Source: JBCBSK01 sp965250105 (GTDB lineage: Bacteria > Pseudomonadota > Alphaproteobacteria > Rhizobiales > Tepidamorphaceae). Taken from it: DNA of 64,000 nucleotides. This document shows, in pieces, positions 24,994 through 34,229 of this stretch; within the stretch, counting starts at the first letter, position 1; every line of letters begins with the position of its first letter. The position numbers and the translations under genes are program-made. The DNA is taken from positions 3,162,001-3,226,000 of the forward strand of contig OZ252290.1 of the NCBI GenBank assembly GCA_965250105.1. The letters are read 5' to 3'. The notes beneath the pieces were generated by a model. It did no database searches, had not been told where the DNA came from, and saw only the letters and a list, made by a program, of their open reading frames with translations.

Positions 24994-26208
24994 ATGAAGA
25001 TCTGGTTCATCAACCAATATGCATCTACGCCTGAAACGGGCATTGGTGGGCGGCACCATTATCTGGCCACTGAATTGGCGAAGCGAGGACATCAGGTGCA
25101 TGTGATTGCAGCCAGAGACCATCATTTGCTGTCCAATTCGGAATGCGGGATCAAACATCAGATCGAAGATCTGGATGGTTATCGACTGGTTCGCCTCAAT
25201 ACACCCAGATATGTCAGTGCCCGCGATAAGCGACGGGTTTGGGGATGGTTTGTTTTTGCATTCAAAGTTTGGCGCCTTCCCGCGCTGGTTGCCGAAGCAC
25301 CAGACATAGTCGTCTATTCTTCACCCGCGCTTCCTGCTGCTTGGGCCGCTCAGCGTGTTGCTCGCCGGCTCGGTGCGCGATTTGTCTTTGAAGAACGCGA
25401 TATCTGGCCGCTCACATTGAAGGAGATTGGTGGATACTCTGCCTACCACCCCCTCATTCGGCTCTTTCAGTTTCTTCAAGATCATGCCTACCGCAAATCG
25501 GAACGCGTGATATCGAACCTCGAAGGTGCGGGCAAGCATCTGGTCGAACGTGGTTATGGTATGGGAAAGTTTAGCTGGGTTCCAAATGGAGTCTCAATGG
25601 CGGATATCGAGCAAACCGAACCACTACCCGATGCGATTCTGAAGCAGATCCCGAAAAATGATTTTGTTGTTGGTTATGCGGGAACCTTCGGAACGGCCAA
25701 TGCCCTTGATACGATTTTGAGTGCGGCTGGATTGCTGAAAAACCAGGAAAGCATTCATTTCGTACTTGTCGGCAAAGGAGACAAAAAGGGTGAAATCATC
25801 AATAGGATTGCCACTGAAGGCTTGATAAATGTTTCGGTGTTTGATGCTGTTCCCAAGATACAAGTGCCAGCGCTCCTTGATATTTTTGATGCGTGTATCT
25901 TGTCGTGGAACAATCGTCCTTTGTATCGGTATGGCATTGCAGCCAATAAGATCTTTGATTACCTCGCATCCGGCAAACCCATTGTTCAAGCCTATAGTGG
26001 TGAATATGATCCAGTTGTGAAACACAAAGCTGGATTGACAGTAGCGGCTGAAGACCCCGAAGCATTGGCCAACGCGATCCTGTCCATGAAACAATTGTCA
26101 GCTGATGAACGTACCCAGATGCGAAACAATGGATACAAAGCAGTCTTGCAGCGATATGACTATGCTATCATTGCAGACGCGTTTGAACGCGATGTGATGG
26201 CGGGATGA
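24994..26208 (+). CDS. WbuB-like glycosyltransferase, family 4
   Basis: This 404-residue GT-B protein has an N-domain opening (MKIWFINQYASTPETGIGGR) typical of WbuB. The GYAGTFG block and a C-domain KIFDYLASGKPIV motif (near residue 315) take the place of the E-x7-E donor-binding region. WbuB-like enzymes transfer an acetamido sugar in O-antigen assembly. Its position after wbpABDE suggests that it uses UDP-diacetamido-glucuronate or a linked sugar. The protein is predicted to be cytoplasmic or peripheral at the inner membrane. Confidence 0.78.
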   Translation: MKIWFINQYASTPETGIGGRHHYLATELAKRGHQVHVIAARDHHLLSNSECGIKHQIEDLDGYRLVRLNTPRYVSARDKRRVWGWFVFAFKVWRLPALVAEAPDIVVYSSPALPAAWAAQRVARRLGARFVFEERDIWPLTLKEIGGYSAYHPLIRLFQFLQDHAYRKSERVISNLEGAGKHLVERGYGMGKFSWVPNGVSMADIEQTEPLPDAILKQIPKNDFVVGYAGTFGTANALDTILSAAGLLKNQESIHFVLVGKGDKKGEIINRIATEGLINVSVFDAVPKIQVPALLDIFDACILSWNNRPLYRYGIAANKIFDYLASGKPIVQAYSGEYDPVVKHKAGLTVAAEDPEALANAILSMKQLSADERTQMRNNGYKAVLQRYDYAIIADAFERDVMAG

Positions 26209-26335
26209 AGCCTTGATATGAAGCGTGCTTTCGGCGCTTTTGCTTAGGGCCAATTGGCTCACCAGCGGCATCGCAAATATTTGAAAATATTGGATATTTT
26301 CAGTGTCCTTGCTGCTTGTATCGAAGCCAACCTGC

Positions 26336-26688
26336 TGAATTGGGTCCCGCAAAGTAGTCCACGCTGATTGTCAGAATCTGGCTTAATTCACGCTCTTGAA
26401 GGAGATGAGAATGAGCCGGAAGACATATAAGGTCGAACAGATCATCGGAATGCTGCGCGAAGCGGTGATTAAGCTGAGCCAGGGCCAGATGGTCGGCGAG
26501 ATTTGCCGTGGGTTTGGAGTATCAGAATAAAGTTACTACCGTTGGCGCCGCGAGTATGGTGGCGTGGAAGTCAGCCAAGCGCACAGGCTGAAGGAATTGG
26601 AGAAGGAGAATGCCCAGCTTTGCAAGGCGGTCTCCGATCTGATGCTGGATAAGCTGATTCTGAATGAGGCGCCGACGGGAAAGTACTA
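26336..26688 (+). mobile_element. IS3-type element remnant with broken orfA
   Basis: The left end TGAATTGGGTCCCGCAAAG and orfA (ATG 26405 or 26411) match the remnant at 20391. OrfA would be about 94 residues (helix-turn-helix plus leucine zipper) but has TAA at 26528 where CAA (Gln) is expected. OrfB and the right end are absent, because IS5 begins immediately after at 26689. Confidence 0.75.
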
Positions 26689-27527
26689 GGCTCAGGACTC
26701 ATTGAATCCACCATATGACGATTGCTGCGATTGTGATTGCGGCCATGAAGACATCTGCTCGGCGGTCATAACGGGTTGCGATGCGGCGCCAGTCTTTGAG
26801 CCGTCCGAACATGTTCTCGATCTTATGACGTTGTTTGTATTGGGTTTTGCAGAATGATGCAGGATCTTTTCGGCCGTTGCGCGTTGGAATGCAGGGCGCG
26901 ATGCCCTTTGCCTTGAGAGCGGCGCGATACGCATCGGAATCGTAACCCTTGTCAGCGATTATCGTCGCATTGGCGCCTTCGTGTAGTGTTGGATACAGGA
27001 TTTTGGCACCGATGTGATCGGAGACTTGGCCTGCCGTCAGGCACATCGCGATGGGCCGCCCCTCGCCATCGCACACGGCGTGCAGCTTGGTGTTCAGTCC
27101 GCCTTTCGTCCGCCCGATATGGCGGGGAAGTATCCCCCTTTTAAGAGGCTCGACGCGGTACGGTGAGCCTTCAGGTGTGTTGCATCGATCATGAGCGTGC
27201 CGGGTGGGCCGTCTCTTGCTGCCAAGTGACTGAAAATCTTGTCGAATACGCCCAACTCAGTCCAACGGCGGAAGCGGTTGTAGAGCGTCTTGTGCGGTCC
27301 GTAAGCCTTTGGTGCATCCTTCCACTGAAGGCCATGCTTGATGACATAAACAATGCCGCTGACAACGCGCCTGTCATCAACACGGGGAACACCATGGGAG
27401 AGCGGGAAGAACGGCTTGATCTTGGCCATCTGGGCAGGCGAGAGAAGAAACAAATCAGCCATGGCAAACTCCTTTGACATGCTGAATCACATCGCCCGTC
27501 TCAATGCAATTTAACAGGTCCTGAGCC
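26689..27527 (-). mobile_element. IS5-family (IS427-group) element, copy 2
   Basis: This 839-base element is identical in its encoded proteins to the one at 5988-6826. It has the same inverted repeats and a CTAG target with TA duplicated at 26687-26688 and 27528-27529. Left and right flanks belong to two different broken genes (an IS3 orfA and a recombinase), which suggests an additional deletion at this spot. Confidence 0.93.
26699..27462 (-). CDS. IS5-family transposase, two frames joined by frameshift (copy 2)
   Basis: The two overlapping frames are 27094-27462 for the N-terminal part and 26699 to about 27141 for the C-terminal part. The DDE residues are in MIDATHLKAH, IADKGYDSD and HKIENMFGRL. 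No lesion is seen, so this copy and the first could both supply transposase. Confidence 0.87.
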
Positions 27528-27529
27528 TA

Positions 27530-28257
27530 GACACTTTCTCTCGTCGTGGTAGGCACGCACATACTCGGCAAGAACTGACGGCTCCCGCAGTTCGGCTTTA
27601 AGACCTGAAAGCACGGCTTGCTCGACAGTCTCCAGATAGAAGGTCTTCGGGTCAGTACATGTCCCACTTTCAGCTGCCGCTGTGCATCGGATGCGAATAC
27701 GGCCTGATTCGTCGCGTCCGTTGATCGACATGCCGGCGCCACAACAGCCGCATCTGAGCAGGCCAGACAGCATGTGCTGCGGTCGCCGGTTTTGACCGGG
27801 TTGCGCCTGCGACCGCAACGTCAGTCGTGTATGAGCTTTTTAAGGAGGACTTCAGAATGATGGATAGATCGGGCGCCGGTGTGATCTCCCACTGGTCTGG
27901 CGCATGGGGGCAGGAAAGCTTGCTGGTGTTCGGGTCCTTCACGATCCGCACCCGACTCCAGCCAGCCGCCTAGCATAGATGTCGTTGCGGAGGATCCCAT
28001 GGTCGCGCCGGGTGTTGCCATTGATCGTCGAAGCGTTCCATCTGTCGCCGCGCGGCGGTTTGACACCATCACGATTGAGATCATGGGCGATCTTGCGTGG
28101 CGTGCGCCCTTCCACATACTTCTCGAAAATCCGCTGAACGACCGCAGCTTCGCTTTCGACAATGATGCGCTCGCCCTTGCTGCCGGGCACTGAAGCATAG
28201 CCATAACAGAGCCCGCCACCACTGAGGCCCTGCTTGACCCGACCCGACATGCCGCGC
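27530..28257 (-). pseudogene. Large serine recombinase, internal fragment with frameshifts
   Basis: Reading down the minus strand from 28257, the first frame gives the recombinase-domain pattern VVQRIFEKYVEGRTPRKIA followed by a DLNRDGVKPPRG segment. A one-base shift near 27965 is needed to continue as RIVKDPNTSK. Another shift near 27810 is needed to reach the zinc-ribbon HMLSGLLRCGCCGAGMS. The catalytic N-terminal resolvase domain is cut off by the IS3 element at 28258, and the coiled-coil C-terminus by IS5. This is probably the dead integrase of a former mobile island. Confidence 0.82.
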
Positions 28258-28317
28258 TGTCCCCTGAGAATTGGTCCTCCCTGAAGTAGGCTTTCGAGCC
28301 GGATGGAGGATGCAGGA

Positions 28318-28596
28318 ATGCCCCAGAAGAAGCACAGGCCCGAAGAGATCGTCGCGAAGCTACGGCAGGTCGACGTGTTGGTGTTGCAAGGGCAGTCGGT
28401 GGCCGGGGCGGTGCGCTCAATCGGCGTGACGCAGTTCACGTATTCCCGGTGGCGCAAGGAGTGCGGCGGCCTGAAGACCAACCAGGTGAAGCGGCTGAAG
28501 GAGTTGGAGAAGGAGAACGAGCGGCTGCGGAAGGCCGTGTCGGACCTCACGCTCGAGAAGCTGATCTTGAGTGAGGCTGCCCGGGGAAACTTCTGA
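28318..28596 (+). CDS. IS3-family transposase OrfA
   Basis: The 92-residue product holds the DNA-binding helix-turn-helix region (HRPEEIVAKLRQVDVLVLQG) and a C-terminal leucine zipper (VKRLKELEKENERLRKAV), ending LILSEAARGNF as in IS407-like OrfA proteins. The start is the ATG after CAGGA, five codons inside the longer frame. It appears intact, but OrfB is broken, so the element should need help in trans. Confidence 0.8.
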   Translation: MPQKKHRPEEIVAKLRQVDVLVLQGQSVAGAVRSIGVTQFTYSRWRKECGGLKTNQVKRLKELEKENERLRKAVSDLTLEKLILSEAARGNF

Positions 28597-28610
28597 GCCC
28601 CGCCCGCCGC

Positions 28611-29491
28611 CGTCGTTGTGTCGATCACGTCATGCAGAAATTCCGCATCTCGGAGCGCCTCGCCTGTCGTGTCCTCGGACAGCACCGATCGACCCAGTGG
28701 AAGGTCCCGCGCGGACGCCCTGACGAGGAGGCGCTCACCGCGGACATCATCGCGCTCGCATCCCAGTATGGCCGCTATGGCTATCGGCGGATAACGGCTC
28801 TGCTGCGCGAGGCAGGCTGGATTGTGAACGTTAAGCGGGTCGAGCGGATATGGCGGCGGGAGGGGCTGAAGGTTCCGCAGAAGCAACCGAAGAAGAGTCG
28901 TCTCTGGTTCAACGACGGTCATGCATCCGTCTGCGACCTGAGCAACCCAACCACGTCTGGTCCTACGACTTTGTCGAGAGCCGGACCCATGATGGAAGGA
29001 GGGTCCGGATGCTCAACCTGATCGATGAGTTCACCCGGGAATGCCTGGCGATCCGCATTGATCGGCGGCTGAAATCAACGGACGTGATCGACGTGCTCTC
29101 GGACCAGTTCATCCTGCGGGGTGTCCCAGACCATATCAGGTCTGACAACGGCCCGGAGTTCGTGGCCACTGCGGTTCGGGAATGGATCGCCGCGGTCGGT
29201 GCCAGGACGGCCTACATCGAACCGGGTAGCCCGTGGCAGAACGGCTACTGCGAGAGCTTTAACGCCAAGCTGCGGGATGAACTCCTCAACGGCGAGATCT
29301 TCTACAGCCTGGCCGAGGCGCGGATCGTGATCGAGAGCTGGCGCCGACACCACAATACAAAGCGACCGCACTCATCGCTGGGCTATCGACCGCCCGCACC
29401 CGAGGTCGTGCAGTGGCCGGCTCCGCCAACCGGAGCCGCGTCGCCGGCCAAACCCACCGTAGCTGCCAGACCCGTCATGCACGAAGACTGA
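28611..29491 (+). pseudogene. IS3-family transposase OrfB with one frameshift
   Basis: The first frame (from about 28617, or ATG 28632) gives the HTH_21 part and ends its homology at SRLWFNDG. A missing base near 28918 moves the rest (SCIRLRPEQPNHVWSYDFV through to the RPHSSLGYRPPAPE end) into the next frame. The DDE core is intact (YDFVESRTHDG, SDNGPEF, ESFNAKLRDELL). The lost base would leave two half-proteins. The 5' bound is approximate. Confidence 0.8.
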
Positions 29492-29694
29492 AACCGGACC
29501 ACCTCATTGGAACAGGTCAAAAGGATCACAACGTGAACAGGTCTAATTTGTAAACGTGGACAATAAGAGGAGCAGGTTAATATGACTATATGGCCGCGGT
29601 GTTCGTTTGCGTGCTGAACTCAGTCGAATAGAACATTACAGCCCGTGACTGGTGATCGCTTCGCCGAAGTCAGCTTTCTTTCAGGGAAGATCCA

Positions 29695-31869
29695 ATGCGG
29701 ATACAACCGGTCATCCTGTGCGGCGGTGTCGGCTCGCGTCTGTGGCCTTTGTCGACCGCGTTGCATCCAAAGCAGTTCCTGCCGCTGGTTGCCTCTCAGC
29801 CGATGCTGACGATCACGGCAAGCCGCGTGAGCGATCCCGCCCTGTTCAGTGCGCCCGTCGTCGTCGGCGGGCAGCGTTATCGATCCCTTATCGAGCAATC
29901 GCTGCCAGGCGCGCGTCTGATCCTGGAGCCTTTCGGGCGCAACTCGGCGGCAGCCATAGCGGCGGCGGTTCATTTGGGCGTTGACGATACGCTTCAACTG
30001 GTTCTGCCCGCCGACCACGATATCGCCGACACGGCCGCGTTCGAACGCGCCATCGAGGTCGGCAAGGCCCAAGCGGAAGCAGGCCGCATCATCACGTTCG
30101 GGATCAACCCCACATACCCCGCCACCGGCTATGGCTACATCCAGTCCGAGGGGGACGCGGCCGGTGCCATGCCGGTCCGACGCTTTGTCGAAAAACCAGA
30201 TCGCCCAACGGCCGAAAGCCTTCTGGCTCAGGGCGGCCATTTCTGGAATGCCGGGATCTTCATGTTCCGTGTCGACATCATGCGGGCAGCCCTCGACCAG
30301 TATGCGCCCGATATTGTCGAGAGCGTTGCCATAGCGCTGGAGACAGGACGCGTCGATGGCACGGCCTCACTGCTTGCGCCTGAACCGTTTGCCGATTGCC
30401 GTTCAGAATCCATCGACTATGCCGTCATGGAGAGGGCGGACAATATCAGCGTCGTTCCCGTTTCGATGGGCTGGAGCGATATTGGTGACCATGCCGCGCT
30501 GGGTGCCGTGGTCTCGGGCAGCGGAACCGGCACGGAACAGGGGCCGGCCGTTGCCGTTGAAAGCGATAACTGCTTCATACGCAGTGAAGGGCCGATCCTG
30601 GGCGTTTATGGCGTGTCCGATCTGGCCGTGATCGCGAGCCGCAACGCGGTGCTCGTTACCCGGCTAGACAAGGCCGCGGAGATAAAACCCCTTGTCGAAG
30701 ATGTTGACGGTCGCGCGATCCAGGCACAAGTCGATCCCGCCATCCGCCAGCGCTTGGGCGTATGGCTCTATGGATCATTGTTTCCGCGTTGGCTGGAAGC
30801 CGCATGGGACGATGCCGGCGGTTTTGTCGAAGCGCTTGGTGCCGAAGGGGCTCCGTTAGCCGACTTGCCGCGCCGGGGCCGCGTCGCGCCGCGCCAGATC
30901 TTCGCTTTCAGCGAAGCGATACGCCAAGGCTGGGATCCTGATGGCGCCGCCTCGCAAATGGTCGCGCGCGGCGTGGACTATCTGAACAGCGTTGCCCGGT
31001 CCCGCCGGGGGGGCTGGGCCAGCCTGATCGGCTCGGACGGCCAGATCGTCGACGATCGGCGTTCTCTTTACGATCATGCATTCATCGCCATGGCGACCGC
31101 ACATGCTTATCGCGCCACGGGTAATGGCGCGGCGCTGGAGATTGCCTGCGAAGCTTTTGCATTCATGGAGGCGGCTTGCCGCGACCCCTCGAGCAATGGT
31201 TGGGTCGACCCTGATGCCGCCGCGGCGGAACGCCTGGCAAACCCGCATATGCATTTGCTTGAAGCGTCTCTTGTCATGTTCGAGGCGACCGCCGATCAGA
31301 CAGCGCTGGAGCGGGCCCAGGACATTGCCGCTCTTTTCGAGGAGCACATGTTCTCAAGCAGAACGGGCGCGATGTTCGAGGAATTCGATGCGGATTGGTC
31401 GGTCCGTCCGGACCGCGAAGGAGCGCGCATAGAGCCGGGTCATTGCTATGAATGGGCCTATCTGCTGAAACGCCTCGACGCGCTGTCCGGACGAGATACG
31501 CGCAGCTGGTGCAACCGGTTGGTAGCCTTCGCCGATCGTCATGGCGTTGGTCCGTCAGGCCGCGTCATGAATGCGATCACTGAAGCCGGCGCGCCCATTG
31601 ACGCCAATGGGCGGCTCTGGCCGCAACTGGAGCGTATCAGGGCCAAGCTGCACGTGGTCGAAGCCAGCGCGCCTGGCGCCGTCGACCGTTTGATCGACCA
31701 GGTTGTTGCGGACTTCATCACACCGGCTGAGCCGGGGCTGTGGCGTGATGAACTGGATCCGAACGGTAACTCCCTGCGGCCGAAAGTCCCCGCCAGCATG
31801 CTGTACCATTTCGCCACGGCTTTCGCGCCGATCGCATCCATGCCGGACGTCGCAACCGAAGAACGGTAA
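29695..31869 (+). CDS. Mannose-1-phosphate guanylyltransferase fused to AGE/ManA-like domain
   Basis: The product has 724 residues. Residues 1-280 form a GDP-mannose pyrophosphorylase domain with VILCGGVGSRLWPLS (6-20), RRFVEKPDRP (about 161) and a GHFWNAGIF motif, followed by a short linker to about 350. Residues 360-720 form an (alpha/alpha)6 barrel of the N-acylglucosamine 2-epimerase/mannose isomerase type, with YDHAFIAMA, HMHLLEA and GHCYEWAYLL carrying the catalytic His residues. One chain could turn mannose-6-P (or fructose-6-P) toward GDP-mannose. It sits at the start of the high-GC region after the IS cluster. The 167 bases before it (29528-29694) show no gene. Confidence 0.82.
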   Translation: MRIQPVILCGGVGSRLWPLSTALHPKQFLPLVASQPMLTITASRVSDPALFSAPVVVGGQRYRSLIEQSLPGARLILEPFGRNSAAAIAAAVHLGVDDTLQLVLPADHDIADTAAFERAIEVGKAQAEAGRIITFGINPTYPATGYGYIQSEGDAAGAMPVRRFVEKPDRPTAESLLAQGGHFWNAGIFMFRVDIMRAALDQYAPDIVESVAIALETGRVDGTASLLAPEPFADCRSESIDYAVMERADNISVVPVSMGWSDIGDHAALGAVVSGSGTGTEQGPAVAVESDNCFIRSEGPILGVYGVSDLAVIASRNAVLVTRLDKAAEIKPLVEDVDGRAIQAQVDPAIRQRLGVWLYGSLFPRWLEAAWDDAGGFVEALGAEGAPLADLPRRGRVAPRQIFAFSEAIRQGWDPDGAASQMVARGVDYLNSVARSRRGGWASLIGSDGQIVDDRRSLYDHAFIAMATAHAYRATGNGAALEIACEAFAFMEAACRDPSSNGWVDPDAAAAERLANPHMHLLEASLVMFEATADQTALERAQDIAALFEEHMFSSRTGAMFEEFDADWSVRPDREGARIEPGHCYEWAYLLKRLDALSGRDTRSWCNRLVAFADRHGVGPSGRVMNAITEAGAPIDANGRLWPQLERIRAKLHVVEASAPGAVDRLIDQVVADFITPAEPGLWRDELDPNGNSLRPKVPASMLYHFATAFAPIASMPDVATEER

Positions 31870-32030
31870 GCTCCCCCCCCGTTCCGCTTGCGCTGTCCGT
31901 CGCTGAACGACGAGCACGGCCACCAAGACGGTGTGCCGAACAATCGCCGTCTTGGATGAAACATGTCGGTGATAACGGTTCGGCGATGCTGCCCTAAATC
32001 CCGCCAGCGCATAGTTTGGATAGGCGGGGC

Positions 32031-32921
32031 CTACTCCCCCATGCGTATCTGCTTCGGCGTCAGCCCTGTGATCGTCTTCACCCGCCGGTTCATGTGCGAC
32101 TGGCTGGAAAAGCCGGTGCGGAAGGCGATTTCGGAGAGCGGCAAACGGCTCTCGCGCAACAGCTCGATCGCGCGTTCGGTGCGCCGGCGCTGCAGATACT
32201 GCGCCGGCGGTTCGCCGATCTGCTGTTTGAAGACACGGGCGAAGTGGAACGGGCTCATGCGCACGATCTCGGCCAGGTCGGACAGTCGCAACGGCTCATT
32301 CAAGCGGTCTTCGATCTGGCGCAGGACCCGTTTCATATCGGCCCGCACGTCGTGGTCGTCGCACAGATCGACCAGCGCGCTCCGGCGCCGCGCCACGCGC
32401 AGCGTGCCGAGCGCGATGAGATAGGCACGCGTATCCATCTCGATGGCCGTCGCCGGTTCGTGCCTGTCGTTCGAGCGCGCCAGATAGGCCGCGAGATCGC
32501 CGGCCAGGGGGTCGTCGAACAGCGCGAAGAAAGCTTCCGGCTCGGCGTTGACGGGGTGCGCCGCCTCATCGGCGACCTCGCACATCAGGCTCTGATTGAA
32601 GTAGAAATGGGCATAGTCGACGATGCCCTCGGATGACAATGTCACGGAGGTGCCGACCGGTTGCAGCGCCATGCTGCCCTTGCGCGCCACCGCACTCGTG
32701 AAGCCGTCCGTCCGGCGCACGGCCGCGCCCCCCGCATGATAGGTCAGGATATTGTGCCCGACGCCCTCGAACCGGGCGTTTTTGGGGATCGCCATCCGAT
32801 GCCGTGCCGTCGGCATGTTCCAGCGGTCCGCCGCGCCATGCAGCGGCGGCAGGTCGTCACCGAGAAAAGCCCGATAGAGCGCGCAATGCTCGGGCTCCGT
32901 CTTGAACGCATGCGATCCCAA
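32031..32921 (-). CDS. AraC-family transcriptional regulator
   Basis: In this 296-residue protein, residues 195-290 form the two helix-turn-helix motifs of the family (DLAEIVRMSPFHFARVFKQQ and EIAFRTGFSSQSHMNRRVKT). The N-terminal 180 residues are a ligand-sensing cupin-like domain without a recognised relative. It is transcribed away from the isochorismatase gene across about 530 bases that carry a 13-base inverted repeat. It is a candidate regulator of the amidohydrolase/efflux operon. The ligand is unknown. Confidence 0.82.
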   Translation of the reverse strand: MGSHAFKTEPEHCALYRAFLGDDLPPLHGAADRWNMPTARHRMAIPKNARFEGVGHNILTYHAGGAAVRRTDGFTSAVARKGSMALQPVGTSVTLSSEGIVDYAHFYFNQSLMCEVADEAAHPVNAEPEAFFALFDDPLAGDLAAYLARSNDRHEPATAIEMDTRAYLIALGTLRVARRRSALVDLCDDHDVRADMKRVLRQIEDRLNEPLRLSDLAEIVRMSPFHFARVFKQQIGEPPAQYLQRRRTERAIELLRESRLPLSEIAFRTGFSSQSHMNRRVKTITGLTPKQIRMGE

Positions 32922-33213
32922 CAGGGCCTCCAGTGGTTTCGTCGAGGGTAGTTCTCATCCGGCCTGCCGCAAGTCAGTGCAAAAACAATTCGCAAGCCGG
33001 TGAAAGAAACCTCCGTATTGTCACTTATTTTCCGCATCAAGCTGAGCGGCGTTTGCCAGCAGACGGAACAACATCCACGTCATGAACGCAAGATCGCGTG
33101 AAATCGGAGGAGAAAATGATCAAGCCTAAGCTTCTGACATCGAGAAGCGGCCAGGCAAATAATATCCACAAGTAACTAGAATATGGACCGTCTGGCTTTC
33201 CCGCCTTGATGAA

Positions 33214-33249
33214 TAACACCGTTACGTTTTCCTATTCGTAATAGTGTTA
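33214..33249. promoter_or_regulatory. 13-base imperfect inverted repeat, possible operator
   Basis: TAACACCGTTACG (33214-33226) and CGTAATAGTGTTA (33237-33249) are inverted with 11 of 13 matches and a 10-base spacer. A second short hairpin (TCCAGAA / TTCTGGA, 33281-33299) follows. Both lie in the AT-richer 530-base space between the araC gene and the hydrolase gene (32922-33451), where no gene is visible. The repeat may bind a dimeric regulator or form an RNA hairpin. Confidence 0.4.
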
Positions 33250-33451
33250 AATGCCACAAACACGTAAAATTCGCGTAACATCCAGAATTATTTTCTGGAT
33301 ATGTCCCGGATTATTTCGATCTTTCCGAGTGTCCAGCCTTCGGGTTGGCGCTGATGAAATGTCGAAATGATCAGAAATTCAGCGATGCGTCCGGTTCGCT
33401 AAGAGCATTGGCGCTGGAGGCATGTGTCCGCAACACAGAAAAGGAACTCCG

Positions 33452-34099
33452 ATGTCCACCAACCCGAAACATGAGATGATCTCGCCTGACAATGCGGCGC
33501 TCGTGCTGATTGACTTTCAGCCGGCTATGTATCAGGGCGTTGAGAGCCACGATCGGTTGTCAGTCTTCAACAATGTCCAAATCCTTGCCAAGGGCGCCAA
33601 GCTCTTTGGCTTGCCGACGGTTATCTCAACCGTTGCAAAGGACAGTTTTTCTGGCCCGTTCATGCCGGAAGTGACGGATTTGTTTCCCGGTCACGACATC
33701 ATTGACCGCACTTCGATCAACTCTTGGGTTGATGAGAACTTCCGCAAGGCCATCGCTGCAACCGGCCGCAAGAAGATCGTGCTGGCCGGCCTCTGGACCG
33801 AAGCCTGCGTCATGTTCCCGACGCTCGACCTGCTGGGCGAGGGGTATGAGGTCTACATCCCGGCCGACGCCTGCGGCGACGTCACGCCGGAAGCGCACGA
33901 GCGCGCAATGCAGCGCCTCGTTCAGGCTGGAGCTGTGCCGATGAACGCGCTGCAGTTCATCTTCGAGCTGCAGCAGGACTGGGCCCGTGGGGAAACCTAT
34001 GATGGTGTCATGGAGATCCTCAAAGCGCACACGCCTTACGGCATCCAGGTGCGTTTCTCCAAATGGGCACTCGGCGAGCACGCCTCTGAAGCCGGCTAG
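33452..34099 (+). CDS. Isochorismatase-family cysteine hydrolase (YcaC-like)
   Basis: I use ATG 33452, preceded by AAAGGAAC, giving 215 residues. An ATG ten codons earlier lacks a ribosome site. The catalytic triad of the superfamily is visible: Asp in LIDFQPAMY (about 21), Lys in VAKDSFSG (about 65) and Cys in TEACVMFP (about 118). The layout resembles YcaC and hydrolases of amides, nicotinamide-like compounds or isochorismate. It is separated from the next gene by a strong terminator, yet the gene order suggests a common pathway with the amidohydrolases. Confidence 0.8.
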   Translation: MSTNPKHEMISPDNAALVLIDFQPAMYQGVESHDRLSVFNNVQILAKGAKLFGLPTVISTVAKDSFSGPFMPEVTDLFPGHDIIDRTSINSWVDENFRKAIAATGRKKIVLAGLWTEACVMFPTLDLLGEGYEVYIPADACGDVTPEAHERAMQRLVQAGAVPMNALQFIFELQQDWARGETYDGVMEILKAHTPYGIQVRFSKWALGEHASEAG

Positions 34100-34114
34100 G
34101 CCTGCATCGGATTG

Positions 34115-34141
34115 AAGCGCCCGCTCCATCGGCGGGCGCTT
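34115..34141 (+). terminator. Rho-independent terminator
   Basis: A perfect 10-base stem (AAGCGCCCGC and GCGGGCGCTT) with a 7-base loop is followed by TCTTTAT. It lies 16 bases after the hydrolase stop and so ends, or attenuates, that transcript before the first amidohydrolase. Confidence 0.8.
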
Positions 34142-34229
34142 CTTTATCCCCGAAAGCTGTGATCCGCGCGCACCGGCACACCACAAGATCCTTGCTCGAC
34201 CATCGGGCACATCGAGACGGAGCACTGTT

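Larger units (their letters stand above)
28258..29514 (+). mobile_element. IS3-family element, third type
   Basis: The element is 1257 bases long. The left end TGTCCCCTGAGAATTGGTCC and the right end (read inward TGTTCCAATGAGGTGGTCC) are imperfect inverted repeats with shared TGAG and TGGTCC. OrfA and a frameshifted OrfB lie inside. No direct target repeat is seen. Confidence 0.8.
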
